A DNA stretch of 34,694 nucleotides from Dinochytrium kinnereticum. Lineage: Eukaryota > Chytridiomycota > Chytridiomycetes > Chytridiales > Chytridiaceae. Location of the stretch: the NCBI GenBank assembly GCA_027604005.1, contig JADGJT010000251.1:1-34694 (forward strand). Direction: 5' to 3'. Of this stretch, positions 11,701 through 22,030 are shown piece by piece; position 1 is the stretch's first letter; each line of letters opens with the position of its first letter. Made by a program: the position numbers and the translations under genes. The notes below the pieces were generated by a model. That model made no database searches. It was not told where the DNA came from and saw only the letters and a program-made list of their open reading frames with translations.

Positions 11701-12614
11701 TTTTGGAAAAATGACATAAACTCTTCCTGGTGGTTTTCAAAGAATTCCGGGAGGTCTTGGCAGTTAAGACTGAAGAAAATCTTAACGAGGAGGAGGAGGT
11801 TTTGGAATAGTATTTCGAGGGCCTTCTTATCTTGGGCATTGGTGTCAATAAGATTGTCTGTGGTCTAAATAAAAGTCAGTCGACGATTATGGTCCTGTTC
11901 CATCCCACCTTGAAGAAAAGAAGGAATGGCTCCGAAAACTCCTCCAGGACCTTTTTAATAGCCAAAAACAGAGTATCGGTTCGCTCTTGGTGACGCCATC
12001 TGCGTAATTAAGTAAAGCATAAAGAAAAAGAATCACCTTTTAAAAATAGAATGCAAAGCCTGCAACACTCCAAGGTTCATCGTAAAATCCTCCATAGTCA
12101 GCTTGCTCACAAGTTCCTATCGCGGGAGTCAGAACTTTCTCATCCACAACCTTCATACCGGAATCAAATTCGGCCATCTGTCAGGAAACTCATCTTCAGC
12201 AATAAGAGCAATAGATTCGCTCAACTGCAACTGCAAATTACCCCTCAGCGCTCCAAGCCCTCCAACAACCGCTGCTTTAATGGACTCCCGTTCACCTCCG
12301 CCAATGCTGGACGCCTGGCCCTCCTTTAATTGTAAGTCGGGCATTAAGAGACCACCGAATACCTCCTTCCAACACTTCTTCACAAGGTTTTTGAAGTACA
12401 CTATACCAGCGAATCGAACTGTGAGATCGATCGCATCACTTTGGCAAAGGTTTAAAAGCGACAAGGAGAACCCTGCTGTTTTTTCCATCGCCACTAAAGC
12501 TACCTCCGCTATGTCATGTGTCATTACAGACAGAATGTTGGCCATGATCCTACCATTCTTTCGTGCTTCGGCATGAGGTGAGAGTGTCGCTTGGAGGACT
12601 TCGACAATCTGCAT
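8774..12614 (-). CDS. CSE1: Exportin-2 / Cse1 (importin-alpha re-exporter)
   Basis: A HEAT-repeat karyopherin that returns importin-alpha to the cytoplasm with RanGTP. The N-terminus (LQATLSPHAEARKNAEVALV, after removing a 45-bp intron at 12553-12509) is the importin-beta N-terminal repeat. VRFAGIVYFKNLVKKCW and LQLQLSESIALIAEDEFPDRWPNLIP follow, as in Cse1/CAS. Downstream exons match the Cse1 order: HVLPDLKTPF..VDALKFTTTFR (about 10.7 kb), ENDYALK..VTRLIATMGADILEY (10.3-10.2 kb), NPSNPKFNHFLFESLGLLIRYI, ILPVLWESHGN|IPALVALLEIFLEKG, LGVYQKLIASRMNDQYGFDLLETIYDMIP, and a tail GQGYQSNFVKLSSATK..VLPPAVVSLLG. The gene is split by roughly 15 short introns, not all of whose borders I fixed. Exportin-1 is excluded by the C-terminal Cse1 blocks. 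The start ATG at 12614 gives the expected N-terminal length. Confidence 0.93.
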
Positions 12615-12886
12615 GGCTCGTGAAGTGAAAATTCAAATTGTCCGAATGTGTCAAATCCTCCTGAGAAATGCGGGAGCTCACAAGGATATTCGCTGCAGGT
12701 GCTGGGAACAGTTGCTAAGGCCTTGGAAATGTACAATATTAAAAGTAGGGAAGAACATCGAGATATTTTCAACTTTATTATCACGTCGACGTGATGATTG
12801 AAACGCGATGCTCCGGCTATTTCTGCATTTCATCACACAGGCTCGAGCGAAATGAGCAACTACGGCGAAAAAATTCAATTTCCAGC
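12615..12886. other. 272-bp intergenic region upstream of CSE1
   Basis: It lies between the CSE1 start and the CatSper2 stop, both on the minus strand, and is one of the two longest gaps in the window. No reading frame with recognisable protein similarity, tRNA or repeat is seen. It contains a perfect 16-bp palindrome (listed separately) and is the natural place for the CSE1 promoter and the CatSper2 3' end. Confidence 0.6.
12780..12795. promoter_or_regulatory. Perfect 16-bp palindrome ATCACGTCGACGTGAT
   Basis: The sequence equals its own reverse complement over 16 bp and contains two CACGT half-sites around GTCGAC. It sits about 165 bp upstream of the CSE1 ATG, in otherwise AT-rich DNA. Such CACGT/ACGTG half-sites are typical of bZIP/bHLH dimer sites; the function here is inference. 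Confidence 0.35.
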
Positions 12887-15050
12887 CTATGTATCATGAA
12901 TCTCCAAAAGTGCACATGCTATGGAATATTTATAGCGATCTGTTGTTTTAAAAAACAATCCGTGACTTACATGCTAGTAGTTGAAGCTCTTCATACTCCT
13001 TCATGTTTTCCTTTACAAATTTAGAGCCTCTTTTAAATCTTTCACTTACTTGAAGGTTCTCCATCAATTGGAGGTACTGTTTATTGTATTGAGTCCATAA
13101 ATGTGACACGATAAAACTTACTTTGAATAGCGTGTCTCGTGGCCACATGGTCTCGGACTGACTAGAAGCCAGACCAGCAAGCGTCTCGCCGACTGTCGCT
13201 TCCCACCCTGGTGCCTATTCAACATCATATTATAAAGTTTTAATACCTCGGGACATGCCATGGCTGGCAACCAGAAGTTTTTGAATGGACTGAAGAATAT
13301 CCTGGTCCTTCCTATTCAAAAATCAACAATTTCAATGGCAATCAGGAACTACTCTGGATTGTTTTCCTCAGCAGGATTATTCTTTTCCTCTGATCGAAGG
13401 CTGTTTCTGCTTCCTTCTGCATTTTCTTTCAAATTTGTCCTATTTCGCGTTATTCTAAATCGACTCGAGATGACCTACAATGATTTCTGCAACTGTGCAC
13501 CAATCGCCAGCTCCTTGTTCAATTTTCTCCGAAGTTTTTCAAAGCGTTTCAACTTAGCAGTCTCATTCTTTTCTTCCTTCAAGTTCTCACTTATTTTATC
13601 AAAGTTGTTGACTTTGCAAATTATTAGTTGTGATAAAATACTGGAATACGTACCCATTACACCAACAAAGATATTTCGAAAAATGTAGGCTCCTAGCCAT
13701 ACCCAGGACAGAATGTATAGTTGTGACCAGACGGGATCGGTAAACTGGGCTGCTTCTCTGTTAAGAGGGTCCCATTGATCGAAAGTTAAAAGCGCGAATA
13801 AGGTTTTGAAAGCAGATCCTATATCTCTACAATGCAAAGAATTTTCGAATTAGGTCGACCAAGTTAAATCCACTAACTGGAAGCTATCTTTGTAAAGGAG
13901 CTTATCTGATGTTGCCAATGTCCAGCTTTTGTAAAGGTATATTCCAATGACGGCATAGATATAAGCAACAACGATCACCAACATTGAAATATAAGTCATG
14001 GACTTAAAAGACAGTTATATGACTAGCTCAGAAAAAAACAAAAAACCTGAAAAGCTTGTATAATTGTTATCACCACAATCTTTAAACTTGGTGTTCGTAA
14101 AACGATCTTAAATATCCGCGCGACCCGAAAAGCCCTGGCCTCCCCTCCAAAAGTCCTCAAGAACTGACCTGTAGTTTCACTGAGATCTACAATTTCGGCA
14201 ATAGCGGACTCAATCACATTAGACCCGGAACGGAAATGAGTGTACCATCAAAACAATTACGAAGTCAGCAATATTCCATCCAGACTTCCAATAATCCTCA
14301 AAGCTATCTATCCATTTCAACGAAATCTCCATCAAATATATCATGAAAGCGAATATATGAAGTATTCTGATAAAGTGAAATAGCGCCCAATAATTTTCCT
14401 GGGTCTTCCATAGCTCTATTTAATTCCTCACATCAGCTAAATTTCAAAAATAATTAGACGCACCGATTTCAATGCCGATAAACAAAGAGTCCGTCAGAAG
14501 AATCAGCCATAGGAGATTGTTGAAGTAAGAATCTTCTGAAATCAGTTTTTCGTGGACATAATAAGACTATGAACCACGAACGACCCATGCAGCCCATGCT
14601 CCTATAGGAAGTGAATTAACATTCCTTGTCCTGGTTAATCTTCTGTCTGTTTTAATCTCATTGTTTGATGTTTGCTGAGTTCGTTTGAAGACCTTTTTTG
14701 GTTTTTGTTTGTCAGAACCGACCCTGAAGTTTGAGATGGAGACCAACCTGGAACTTGATGAGCTGATGAGGATTCTCCACCAGAATTTTAGAACGGGCTT
14801 TAGGATCTACAAGCAGAATGTCAAGGGGAGTTGCGGCTTGCTTGACGTACCAGCGATGTCTCTGGAAGAATGCGTTGGGGCCGATCCCCTGTTGTTTGAG
14901 ATGTTGTCCAGCAGCTGGAATTCCTCCAGCAGCTTTGATCGGAATATCTGCGGTGAATGATCGTCAGCATGGCATGCTGGCGTGCGCACAGATTACGGTT
15001 GTCCGTGATGAGAGGTCATGGAAGGTGTTCTCTGGCGCTGCCGAGGCCAT
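12887..15050 (-). CDS. CatSper2-like flagellar voltage-gated Ca2+ channel subunit
   Basis: A pore-forming subunit of the sperm/zoospore-type cation channel, expected in the flagellar membrane. Fifteen exons: 15050-14997, 14947-14851, 14806-14748, 14656-14578, 14535-14464, 14415-14246, 14208-14047, 14002-13878, 13826-13654, 13611-13501, 13425-13353, 13311-13247, 13207-13122, 13076-12971, 12918-12887. They total 1464 nt or 487 residues, one six-helix domain. The N-terminal block RSKLLEEFQLLDN..DPKARSKIL..NPHQLIKF and AWAAWVVQDSYFNNLLWLIL (S1) follow CatSper2. S4 is ARAFRVARIFKIVLRTPSLK, with Arg/Lys every third residue. The pore loop is LFALLTFDQWDPL, matching the CatSper T-x-D-x-W filter. S6 is WVWLGAYIFRNIFVGVMVNNFDKI. 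The C-terminal GWEATVGETLAGL..MWPRDTLF and NLQ..YEELQLLA blocks are also CatSper2-like and separate it from CatSper1/3/4. The intron 13500-13426 (75 nt) has an alternative solution. The start exon MASAAPENTF is chosen by splicing frame. Confidence 0.9.
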
Positions 15051-15153
15051 TGTTGACGTCTGAGGGTCTGTTTCCCACTCCGCTGGCTGGCCACAGAACA
15101 AGTCCGGATTGTCAGTTCACCTCAAATATTATTATTATTTTTCACCCAAAATC
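15051..15153. promoter_or_regulatory. Shared promoter of CatSper2-like gene and mL60
   Basis: A gap of 103 bp lies between divergent ATGs. It contains an AT-rich run (ATATTATTATTATTTTT, about 15126-15142) close to the mL60 start. A flagellar-channel gene and a mitochondrial ribosomal protein would share this DNA. This is a positional inference. Confidence 0.45.
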
Positions 15154-15594
15154 ATGTTTGGCGCATTCAAGTCAACGCTGCTCTGTCTGGGCGGTCTGGT
15201 CTGGTAAGCAGCGACACCACCCCCCCTCTGCGCTCTGACGCTGTACTCAAGGAAGAGGCGCTTTCGCTTGACGTCCACGCAGAAGTACAGGCATCGGCTG
15301 CGGCTGCGGGCGGTCGATGGGGTAGTGGAGAACCTGGTCGCCTCAAGAGTGAACTTTGAGGCATTGGTGAGATCGCAGCATCCTGCAGTGAACCTCATGC
15401 TTATCCTCTTTACTCCATGCCAGAACAAGTGTCGGGCAGCCCCCAAGGAGAGCGAGATGACGGCGCAGCAAAAGTACTGGGTCCACTCCAAGCGATACCG
15501 GAATGAGATCAAGCCCGCGCACTGGGTGCCAAAGTGGACCAAGGTACCTTTTGTGCGCAGATGGCTGCCGTCCAGCCTGCACCAGTCCGAGTGA
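15154..15594 (+). CDS. MRPL31: Mitochondrial large-subunit ribosomal protein mL60 (MRPL31 family)
   Basis: A structural protein of the fungal-type mitochondrial large ribosomal subunit. Three exons, 15154-15203, 15252-15366 and 15424-15594, give 336 nt or 111 residues. The N-terminus MFGAFKSTLLCLGGLVWK is the family hallmark and precedes (S)TQKYRHRLRLRAVDGVVENL. PKESEMTAQQKYWVHSKRYR and the C-terminal WVPKWTKVPF follow, again as in MRPL31. Length is close to that of known members. The family is best known from fungi, which is one reason for the lineage call. It lies between the divergent CatSper2-like gene and the tandem Rotatin gene, 132 bp upstream of the latter. Confidence 0.9.
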
Positions 15595-15726
15595 TGCGTG
15601 CAATCGATACCCCCTCAAAAACCGAAAAAAATCAACGCTGCATTCAACCCCCCCTCCATTCTGACAATCCATTCAGTTCATCTGCTGGCTCTTCTGCAGT
15701 CCGAAAACACGCCTGCCAATGCAACA

Positions 15727-18700
15727 ATGGACCTCGACGAGATCAAAATAAAACTCAGTTAATAAGTGCATGCCTGCGTAATCATCTGACCGTGTAGAGC
15801 ACCGGCTGCCAGAGATCCAGCAGCGAGCGCTTGCGTCGTTAAGGTTCAAATGCGACGCCGGACTCATCTCAAGAGGTGGGAGCTGGTTTTTTGAAGAGCG
15901 ACACGTCTTACCCCGTGCAGAGCAAATTGCCAACGAGGCTGGCGTTACAGACTACTTGATAAAGGCGTTGGAGGATTGCTACTCTGGGAATGCGTCTGAG
16001 CCAGCCACAGTGGCCGCAAACGCCATCACTATTTTGAAACAAACCGTCGAGGTAAAGCCTCCAGATTTAAGGGGAATCCTCTGAGTTTGAGCAGTTTGAT
16101 AGAGTTAGGCAGCAGCTTCTGAAGAAAAATGGCCTCACAATACTTCAACGGGTGAAAACATATGATTTCATAGACAAGGAAGTCTCAGCATTTGCAGGCG
16201 AAACCATCGCAGCCTTGGAGAGGACAGAACCCCAGTATCGATCCGCCAAAAGTGATAGAGAAATATTGAAGGAGGCAACAAAATCGTCGCCAAGGGAATT
16301 CCTGCCCGAATGGAATAGAGAGGAAACATACGGGGGTTTGTATATTCCATTGATTCAAATGCTGCCATCCAGCTGGTGGTGGTGGTGGTGGCTTCTCTTT
16401 TCCAAGGCGATGTTGAAAGCCATATTAAAGCTTACATGCACAATAATGCTCGATTCATTCTCAGGTGTTGACTATTTCAATGACTCCAAGACAAGGTTTT
16501 ACTCAATCGTTTATTTGCGGGACGCCGATAAAACCTCAATCAGCTTCTTCGAAAGCTTATTAATCTCAGGAGATAACCCTCAAAAGGAGTTGTATTTATT
16601 TCACCAGATTCGGCTCGATTTCGGTGCAGAGATATTTCTCCAAGAAAGTAGGCTCTTTTTTGTAAGCTAGACCTATTATATGAAAAAGTTTAACAACTAG
16701 GCTATTGTCGAAGGACTCAAATCTCGTTCCAATGATCGCGTCTCTACTGCGTTGCAGTATATCGAAACTTTGTTAAAAGATTGGACGGTGGTGTTTCGCA
16801 ATTCTATGGATCAACCGATAAGAACCAGAGCAGTGGGTATCGAATTATGATGCGTTGTAATTAACTCAGTTGTAAGACTTCAGAGATAGCTCAAGATATA
16901 CCCGATGGCGTGGGCTTAAGCATTCCGGGTGCTAGCAACTACATCTACTTCAAGATACTTGCCATTCTACCATCTATTACCATAACGTCTACCGTTTTAT
17001 GCATACTTCACTCAGTCATCAAATTCCTATCGATACATATTCGTTGTCTCCCATCTCCCGATTTCGATGACAGAGCTGGTTCAGCAGCAAGGCTGTCTAA
17101 ACTCTATTTAGACCCTTTTATAAGGGCTATTGACGAAGTGTTTTCGTCAAAGAATGCTTCTCAGGTGGATGCTTTGGCTCGAGAAAGCCTTCTGGACGTG
17201 TTAATAAACCTTACAGGAAGCCTTATGAGGATACTACAGGTAGATATTAGTTTTTCAGGCAATTCTAATGTGTAGTCTTCCTACTTTCTCTTAAGAGTTA
17301 TGAAATGGCTTTGTATTGGCGCGATACCAAGTGCTATCCCTTCCATGTTCATTAAATATATTCTCGAAAATGAAAGTTCGACCTTTCAGGCAACGGTCTT
17401 AGCCTGTGGACTTATATGTAGTGAGGAGGGCAATTATGCGATGGAGTTATTGGACATTGTTTGCAACAAAACAGCAAATTCGCTCCCCACAGAGCTAGAT
17501 TTAAAAGAGTGGGCTGTTATCAGCTGTGTTTCTTATTTTTTGTCTTCGAAGGAAGCTCAGGTAACTCTCCTAAATTTCCACTTATCCTAAAAACGTAGAT
17601 TCGCGATGTTTCGAACCGATTCATCGAATGCTCTATTGAAGAGAGAAAACCGCAGGATTCGTTCCTCCTTTCCGCATTTTTTCAAGCCAAGTCTTTGTCG
17701 AAGCCTTGCGCCGATTTTTTGCCCGAAGCAAATCTGTTGCGAACGACTTTAAGTGACACTCAAATACTTGAGCTTCTTCTTTTCGGGATGTTTCATTCAG
17801 ATCAAAAGTAAGATTTTTGAATATTTGTTTGTACTAACGTTGGCAAGAATACGAGAAAAAGCGTTCTTGGGGATGAATGCAGCCTTTTCTGAACGAGGCG
17901 AAATGAAAGACTTGCTGGAGAATCGGGTGCCGTTCAAATCGTTATTTAATGACCAGGTGGTTAGCAATTGCTTTCAGAATTGGAAATTGCCATCATCGAA
18001 GGCAGGTAAGCCCGCTGCCCACCATACTTCCTTGTGTTTACTGGTTATTTAAGATTCGAGCCAGGACATCAACGAGCTGATTTTTGAATACGAAACGCTT
18101 CTTCAAAAAAATGAGTCCACATCTGGGATGCTTGAGTTTTTGAGTAAACTTCCGTATGCAAAAGCTCGGAAAGTCTTTTTTGATAAGCTGGAAAATATTG
18201 AAAAGTTCTTGAAAGGTCGCGATTTAGTCCAATGAAAAGGTTTCTAATTATAGTTTGTGTGTAGGCATGTGCAATGAGACCGCTTCAACGCTATTAGATG
18301 CTCTCCCGCGACTGTTTTCTCTACTTATGGCGCGCTTTGACTTTTCTTGTTCTGGCGACGAAAGCTTGTTGGCATCTGACGCGATTATAGCCATATTTTT
18401 TACATCATCGTTTTTGATTCCATTAAAGACTGAGTGCAAGACAGTAGATAGAACGGTACTGCAGTTTTGTCTCGGTTGGTATACATTCTCTATGTGCAAG
18501 TAATCATCAGTATAGAATTGAAAACCATCCGGATGAAATATGAAAGCTTCAAAACTAACGTGGATACGACGATCAAACAATTGCAGAGAGCTCGGTCTCA
18601 TGAGTCCTTTGAAAAGAGTTTACATGTTTTGAAGCTGTACTCTACTCTCGCCCCCAAATCAATGTCGTTTTGGGGTTTATCTCCTCTCGAGGTTTTTCAT

Positions 18701-21700
18701 AGGTGATAAACGCTATCGTTTGGTTTTTGATTGACAGTGTAATAGATTCTTAACGACCGTCCCATCTAGTGGACAAGATGAAGCCTTGCTCACTGAAGTG
18801 TTAAACTTGATGTCTTCTCTCGTATCATGGTCAGAGTTCCGCGCGGAGTTTAGTGCGATCGGTTCAACAGTCATGAAGACAACCCTCATCCCCATTATTC
18901 AACATTCGTCTCTTCCAGGGGATAACACTGAAAAAAGCCAGGTGAGCGACAGATACCATCTCGTCGTTCAGGTTTTCAGTTTTATGAAAACTTTGCTTCG
19001 AACCTCGCGCAGTCAGTTTGCGGAGATTATTAAAGGAACGGATTGGACGAATACACTCATTGGGTACCTTGGAGCGCACATACCCGTCGATAGACTAGAC
19101 GTGCATCATTATCATCAGGTTGCAGGTTGTTTGGAATGCCTTCTGCAGTATTTTGCTTTGGAAGATTCGACGGTCTGTAGAGACATTGGCCCTGAAAAAC
19201 TAGGAAGGCTTACGGGGCTACTGGTTCAATTTGTTAGCACCCTTTATAAATCTGCTACCATTCCTGGACGGAGCGATGAATTCACGTTTGAGAAAAGAGG
19301 GGTCTACCGATTGGCAGTTTTATCGTTACGATGCATCTCTCGTTGCTATTTGGACGCTTTTTCTATCCTAGATCGTGAGACGTGGAATCACGCATGGCTT
19401 TTCGACAACGATATCGATTACCTCGCTCACCTTCTAAACGATGACGAAGAATGCATCCAAAAAAATGGCATCGGAATCCTTGGCAACTTTATTCTAATGC
19501 CACAAAGCTACGACGCACTTTTCGCCAAAATCCCACACCTCATCTCAATGGCCTTTTCTTTCGCATTCGACCAAGACCGCGAGACGACGCTCAGGAAAGA
19601 ATGCTTACTTCTGATCAAGAACTTTGTAGTGGCGTTTTGCTTTGAAGATCATCAAAGCACTTTGCCGATTTATCTAGAGGAAGCAACGCGAGGGTCAGAT
19701 GAATCCATTGGGAAAGTTATAGAGATGTTTGAGAGTTGCGGATTGTTTGAGAATTTAGGGGCGTTAGGAGCGTCGGATGAAGGGGACATTGTGTATCGAC
19801 TTGCACTTTCGGAATTGGTTTTGCTGCTGAGCCTGTTTATCCCAGATGTTATCTATGAGAAAGTTAAGGCGAAGGATGCTTGGAAGTCTTTTGAACGCTA
19901 CCTGATAGACGATGAGCCGACGGGAGAATGCGAGCCAAACCATTCGGATATGGTTGATAAATTACGGTGTAGGCAGCGGAAGGTTTTGCATGCAGAGTCG
20001 GAGCTGCAAGTCTTTGAGAATATTATCCAAACGTTGCGACACTGCTCCTACAACCGGCCAACGGCAGTCTCATACTTTGTCAATCACACGGACCTGTTCA
20101 CTATTGTTCTGAACTTGATCGGTCGAGAAGATACCTGTTCCACGTCTCGACCAAAGCTAGAATTTCATGCCTTCCATTTGCTATCAGAATGGCTCTGGCT
20201 CTTCTCTCAAACTTATCCAGAAGCATTACTAGGCCTTTTTAAAATTGGAAGCCCTGGGATGAAAGTGTTTCTTTGGGCATGTGAAGAGATGTGCTCTAAT
20301 GTATGTTACAGAGACGGAGCATTATCTCTCTTTGTTGCAAGGGTGCTATGCTTGCATTGCAGCGAGATATTGGACTTAAACCTGACCGATATTCTGGGCT
20401 TCTCTAGTGGAATTGGGTGGAGACTAACTGAGGCGCTCTTTGATGCGTTTGTCAATAAGTTTCAGACTTGGGATCCCGTTATTTCGGAATCGCTTACTGT
20501 GTGTTTGCAATGCCTCTGTAGTAGATTTGAGTTTGCTAAGGAGTGCTTGGCGTCTGGTATAGTGTAATTGTGAGAAAATATTTGACTTTTTTTAAAGATA
20601 AAAAGATGCAAAGTTTGACTCAAAAAGGCATAGCAGCTTTCCATGTGGTTTGTGTCATTACAATGACTTGCCATTCTGATTCATGGTATTATAGACACGT
20701 ACAAAGCAAACTCGCATAGGATCTCAAATTCAACTCAAAGCAGTCGTTTCTATCATTCGTAACCTTGTAGCAGGGCCACAATTATTTATAGTAAGGGGCT
20801 TAAAAGCGCGTTACGTTAATATCTATTATCAGAACCACACATCGTTTATTATCATGTACAACTTCCTCTCCGAGATTCTCGTCTACTTTGACTCGTTAGA
20901 TCGCGACGTTATTCTAGAAACTCTCTCTGCACTGCAAAATCTGATCACGGGATCGAGAGGGATTGGCCGCAAAACTATCGGCACGTCAAAAGAGAGACAT
21001 CGGCAGGCTTTGTCTGAATCGTTGGTTTCTATTTTAAAATCTGCATCTGTAAGCTCGGATGTATTGGAACATGTGGTAGACTTACTTTGCGTTGTCTGCT
21101 TTAGTGGGATGCTCATACTACCTAATTTTTGGGTAAGTCCAACTTTTGGCTTAGGATCCTATTTTCCTATCATGTACTTAAGCCTCATCCGCAGCAGATT
21201 TTTTCTGCAGTTGTAGACGTATACACAAAGGCCAAGAAAGTCAAAAACATTGCGAGAATGAATCTGTTAATGAAGTTGACTTACTACTCTACTTTGACGC
21301 ACGAGTGTCAAGTGCATTGTTTAAAAACAGAGGGTAAGTCGTTTAATAAGTTATCTCTGACCATTTAGGTTTTCTTCTTTGCGTGTTAAATTCTATTGAC
21401 ATGCGGCCGATTAGTCCATATACTCTTTTGACCTTGAAGAATCTAAGTAGGCAGCGTGAAAGTAAGACGGTTCTCGTGAAGGAAGGTAATGGGAACAAAT
21501 CATGTCCATAATTGCTTACGTTTTGGTAGACACTTTATTTTCCTTGACTAGTATTCTAGAGTTGCCAAACTTATCTCCAGAAATATTTGAGTTGGTTTTC
21601 ATGGTGATATGGGCAATTATATCGGACAGTGAGAAGGTACGACACATATCCTTTTGGCTGCTAATCAGGTATGATAGGCGAGAGGCGCAGTTATAAATAA

Positions 21701-21785
21701 TGCACATTTGAGAAGGGCATTATCGCATATTACTGAGATGATTCCAAATGGTTTTTTATTATTGCTGTTATTATCGCGCGACTAA
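15727..21785 (+). CDS. RTTN: Rotatin-like centriole/basal body protein (Ana3 family)
   Basis: An armadillo-type helical repeat protein needed for centriole and basal body assembly. The N-terminus, MDLDEIKIKLKHRLPEIQQR then ALASLRFKCDAGLI, is built from two exons. It matches the Rotatin N-terminus (K-L-x-H-x-L-x-E-I-x-x-R-A-L-x-S). Near 16.6 kb, DFGAEIFLQE..IVEGLKS..ALQYIETLL follows the family. At 19.4-19.6 kb, DYLAHLLNDDEECIQKNGIG..TTLRKECLLLIKNF aligns with the C-terminal third. The last exon ends EKARGAVINNAHLRRALSHI, like the Rotatin tail. The stop at 20567 is only an intron read-through. Exons at about 20.6-20.8 kb (AVVSIIRNLVAGPQLFINHT) link the halves. There are about 20 introns, several with unresolved borders, and an estimated 1.7-1.8 thousand residues, shorter than the human protein. 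It is a diverged sequence and the call rests on ordered blocks at both ends. Confidence 0.83.
16374..16391 (+). repeat. (TGG)6 trinucleotide repeat in the Rotatin coding region
   Basis: Six perfect TGG units lie inside open reading frame. One frame reads six Trp, another reads Val-Val-Val-Val-Val (NAAIQLVVVVVASLFQ). Which frame is used depends on a splice border just upstream that I could not settle; the Val frame looks more like a helical repeat. Confidence 0.7.
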
Positions 21786-22030
21786 TATCACCAAGACAAG
21801 CCAAGTGAAGACGATATAAGGAGACGTAAAGCTGTAGATCAATATTGCAAGCCGTTGCTACAAATAAGTTAAATGCCAATCGAATGTCGCAAATCGGTTT
21901 CGTGCGCGACATTGACTTGGCACACCGTGGTATCGTTTGTAAAGGCATTTTTCGACGGTGCCTCTTCTGTCGGCATGCTCTGTTCCTCACAACGCAAGAT
22001 TTCAAGATGAAACTAGACAGTCACTATCGT
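21786..22030. other. 245-bp gap between convergent Rotatin and SDE2
   Basis: Both flanking genes end here. Open frames occur on both strands but none resembles a known protein or continues a flanking exon chain. I see no tRNA-like fold or repeat. It probably holds two 3' UTRs. Confidence 0.5.

Noticed and set aside
13037..13056. A 20-nt intron after NLQ in CatSper2
   Set aside because: The segment is open in frame and far shorter than every other intron, so it is most simply coding.
13475..13530. In-frame TAG after the CatSper2 S6 coil as a true stop
   Set aside because: Removing a 75-nt intron (or an alternative 30-nt one) keeps the frame and leads to the conserved CatSper2 C-terminal blocks; total exon length is then divisible by three.
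18786..20567. Treating the long ORF ending at 20567 as a complete gene, with a second gene starting at 20854
   Set aside because: The stop is in an intron; exons at 20.63-20.85 kb join in frame and the downstream part continues the Rotatin C-terminal blocks.
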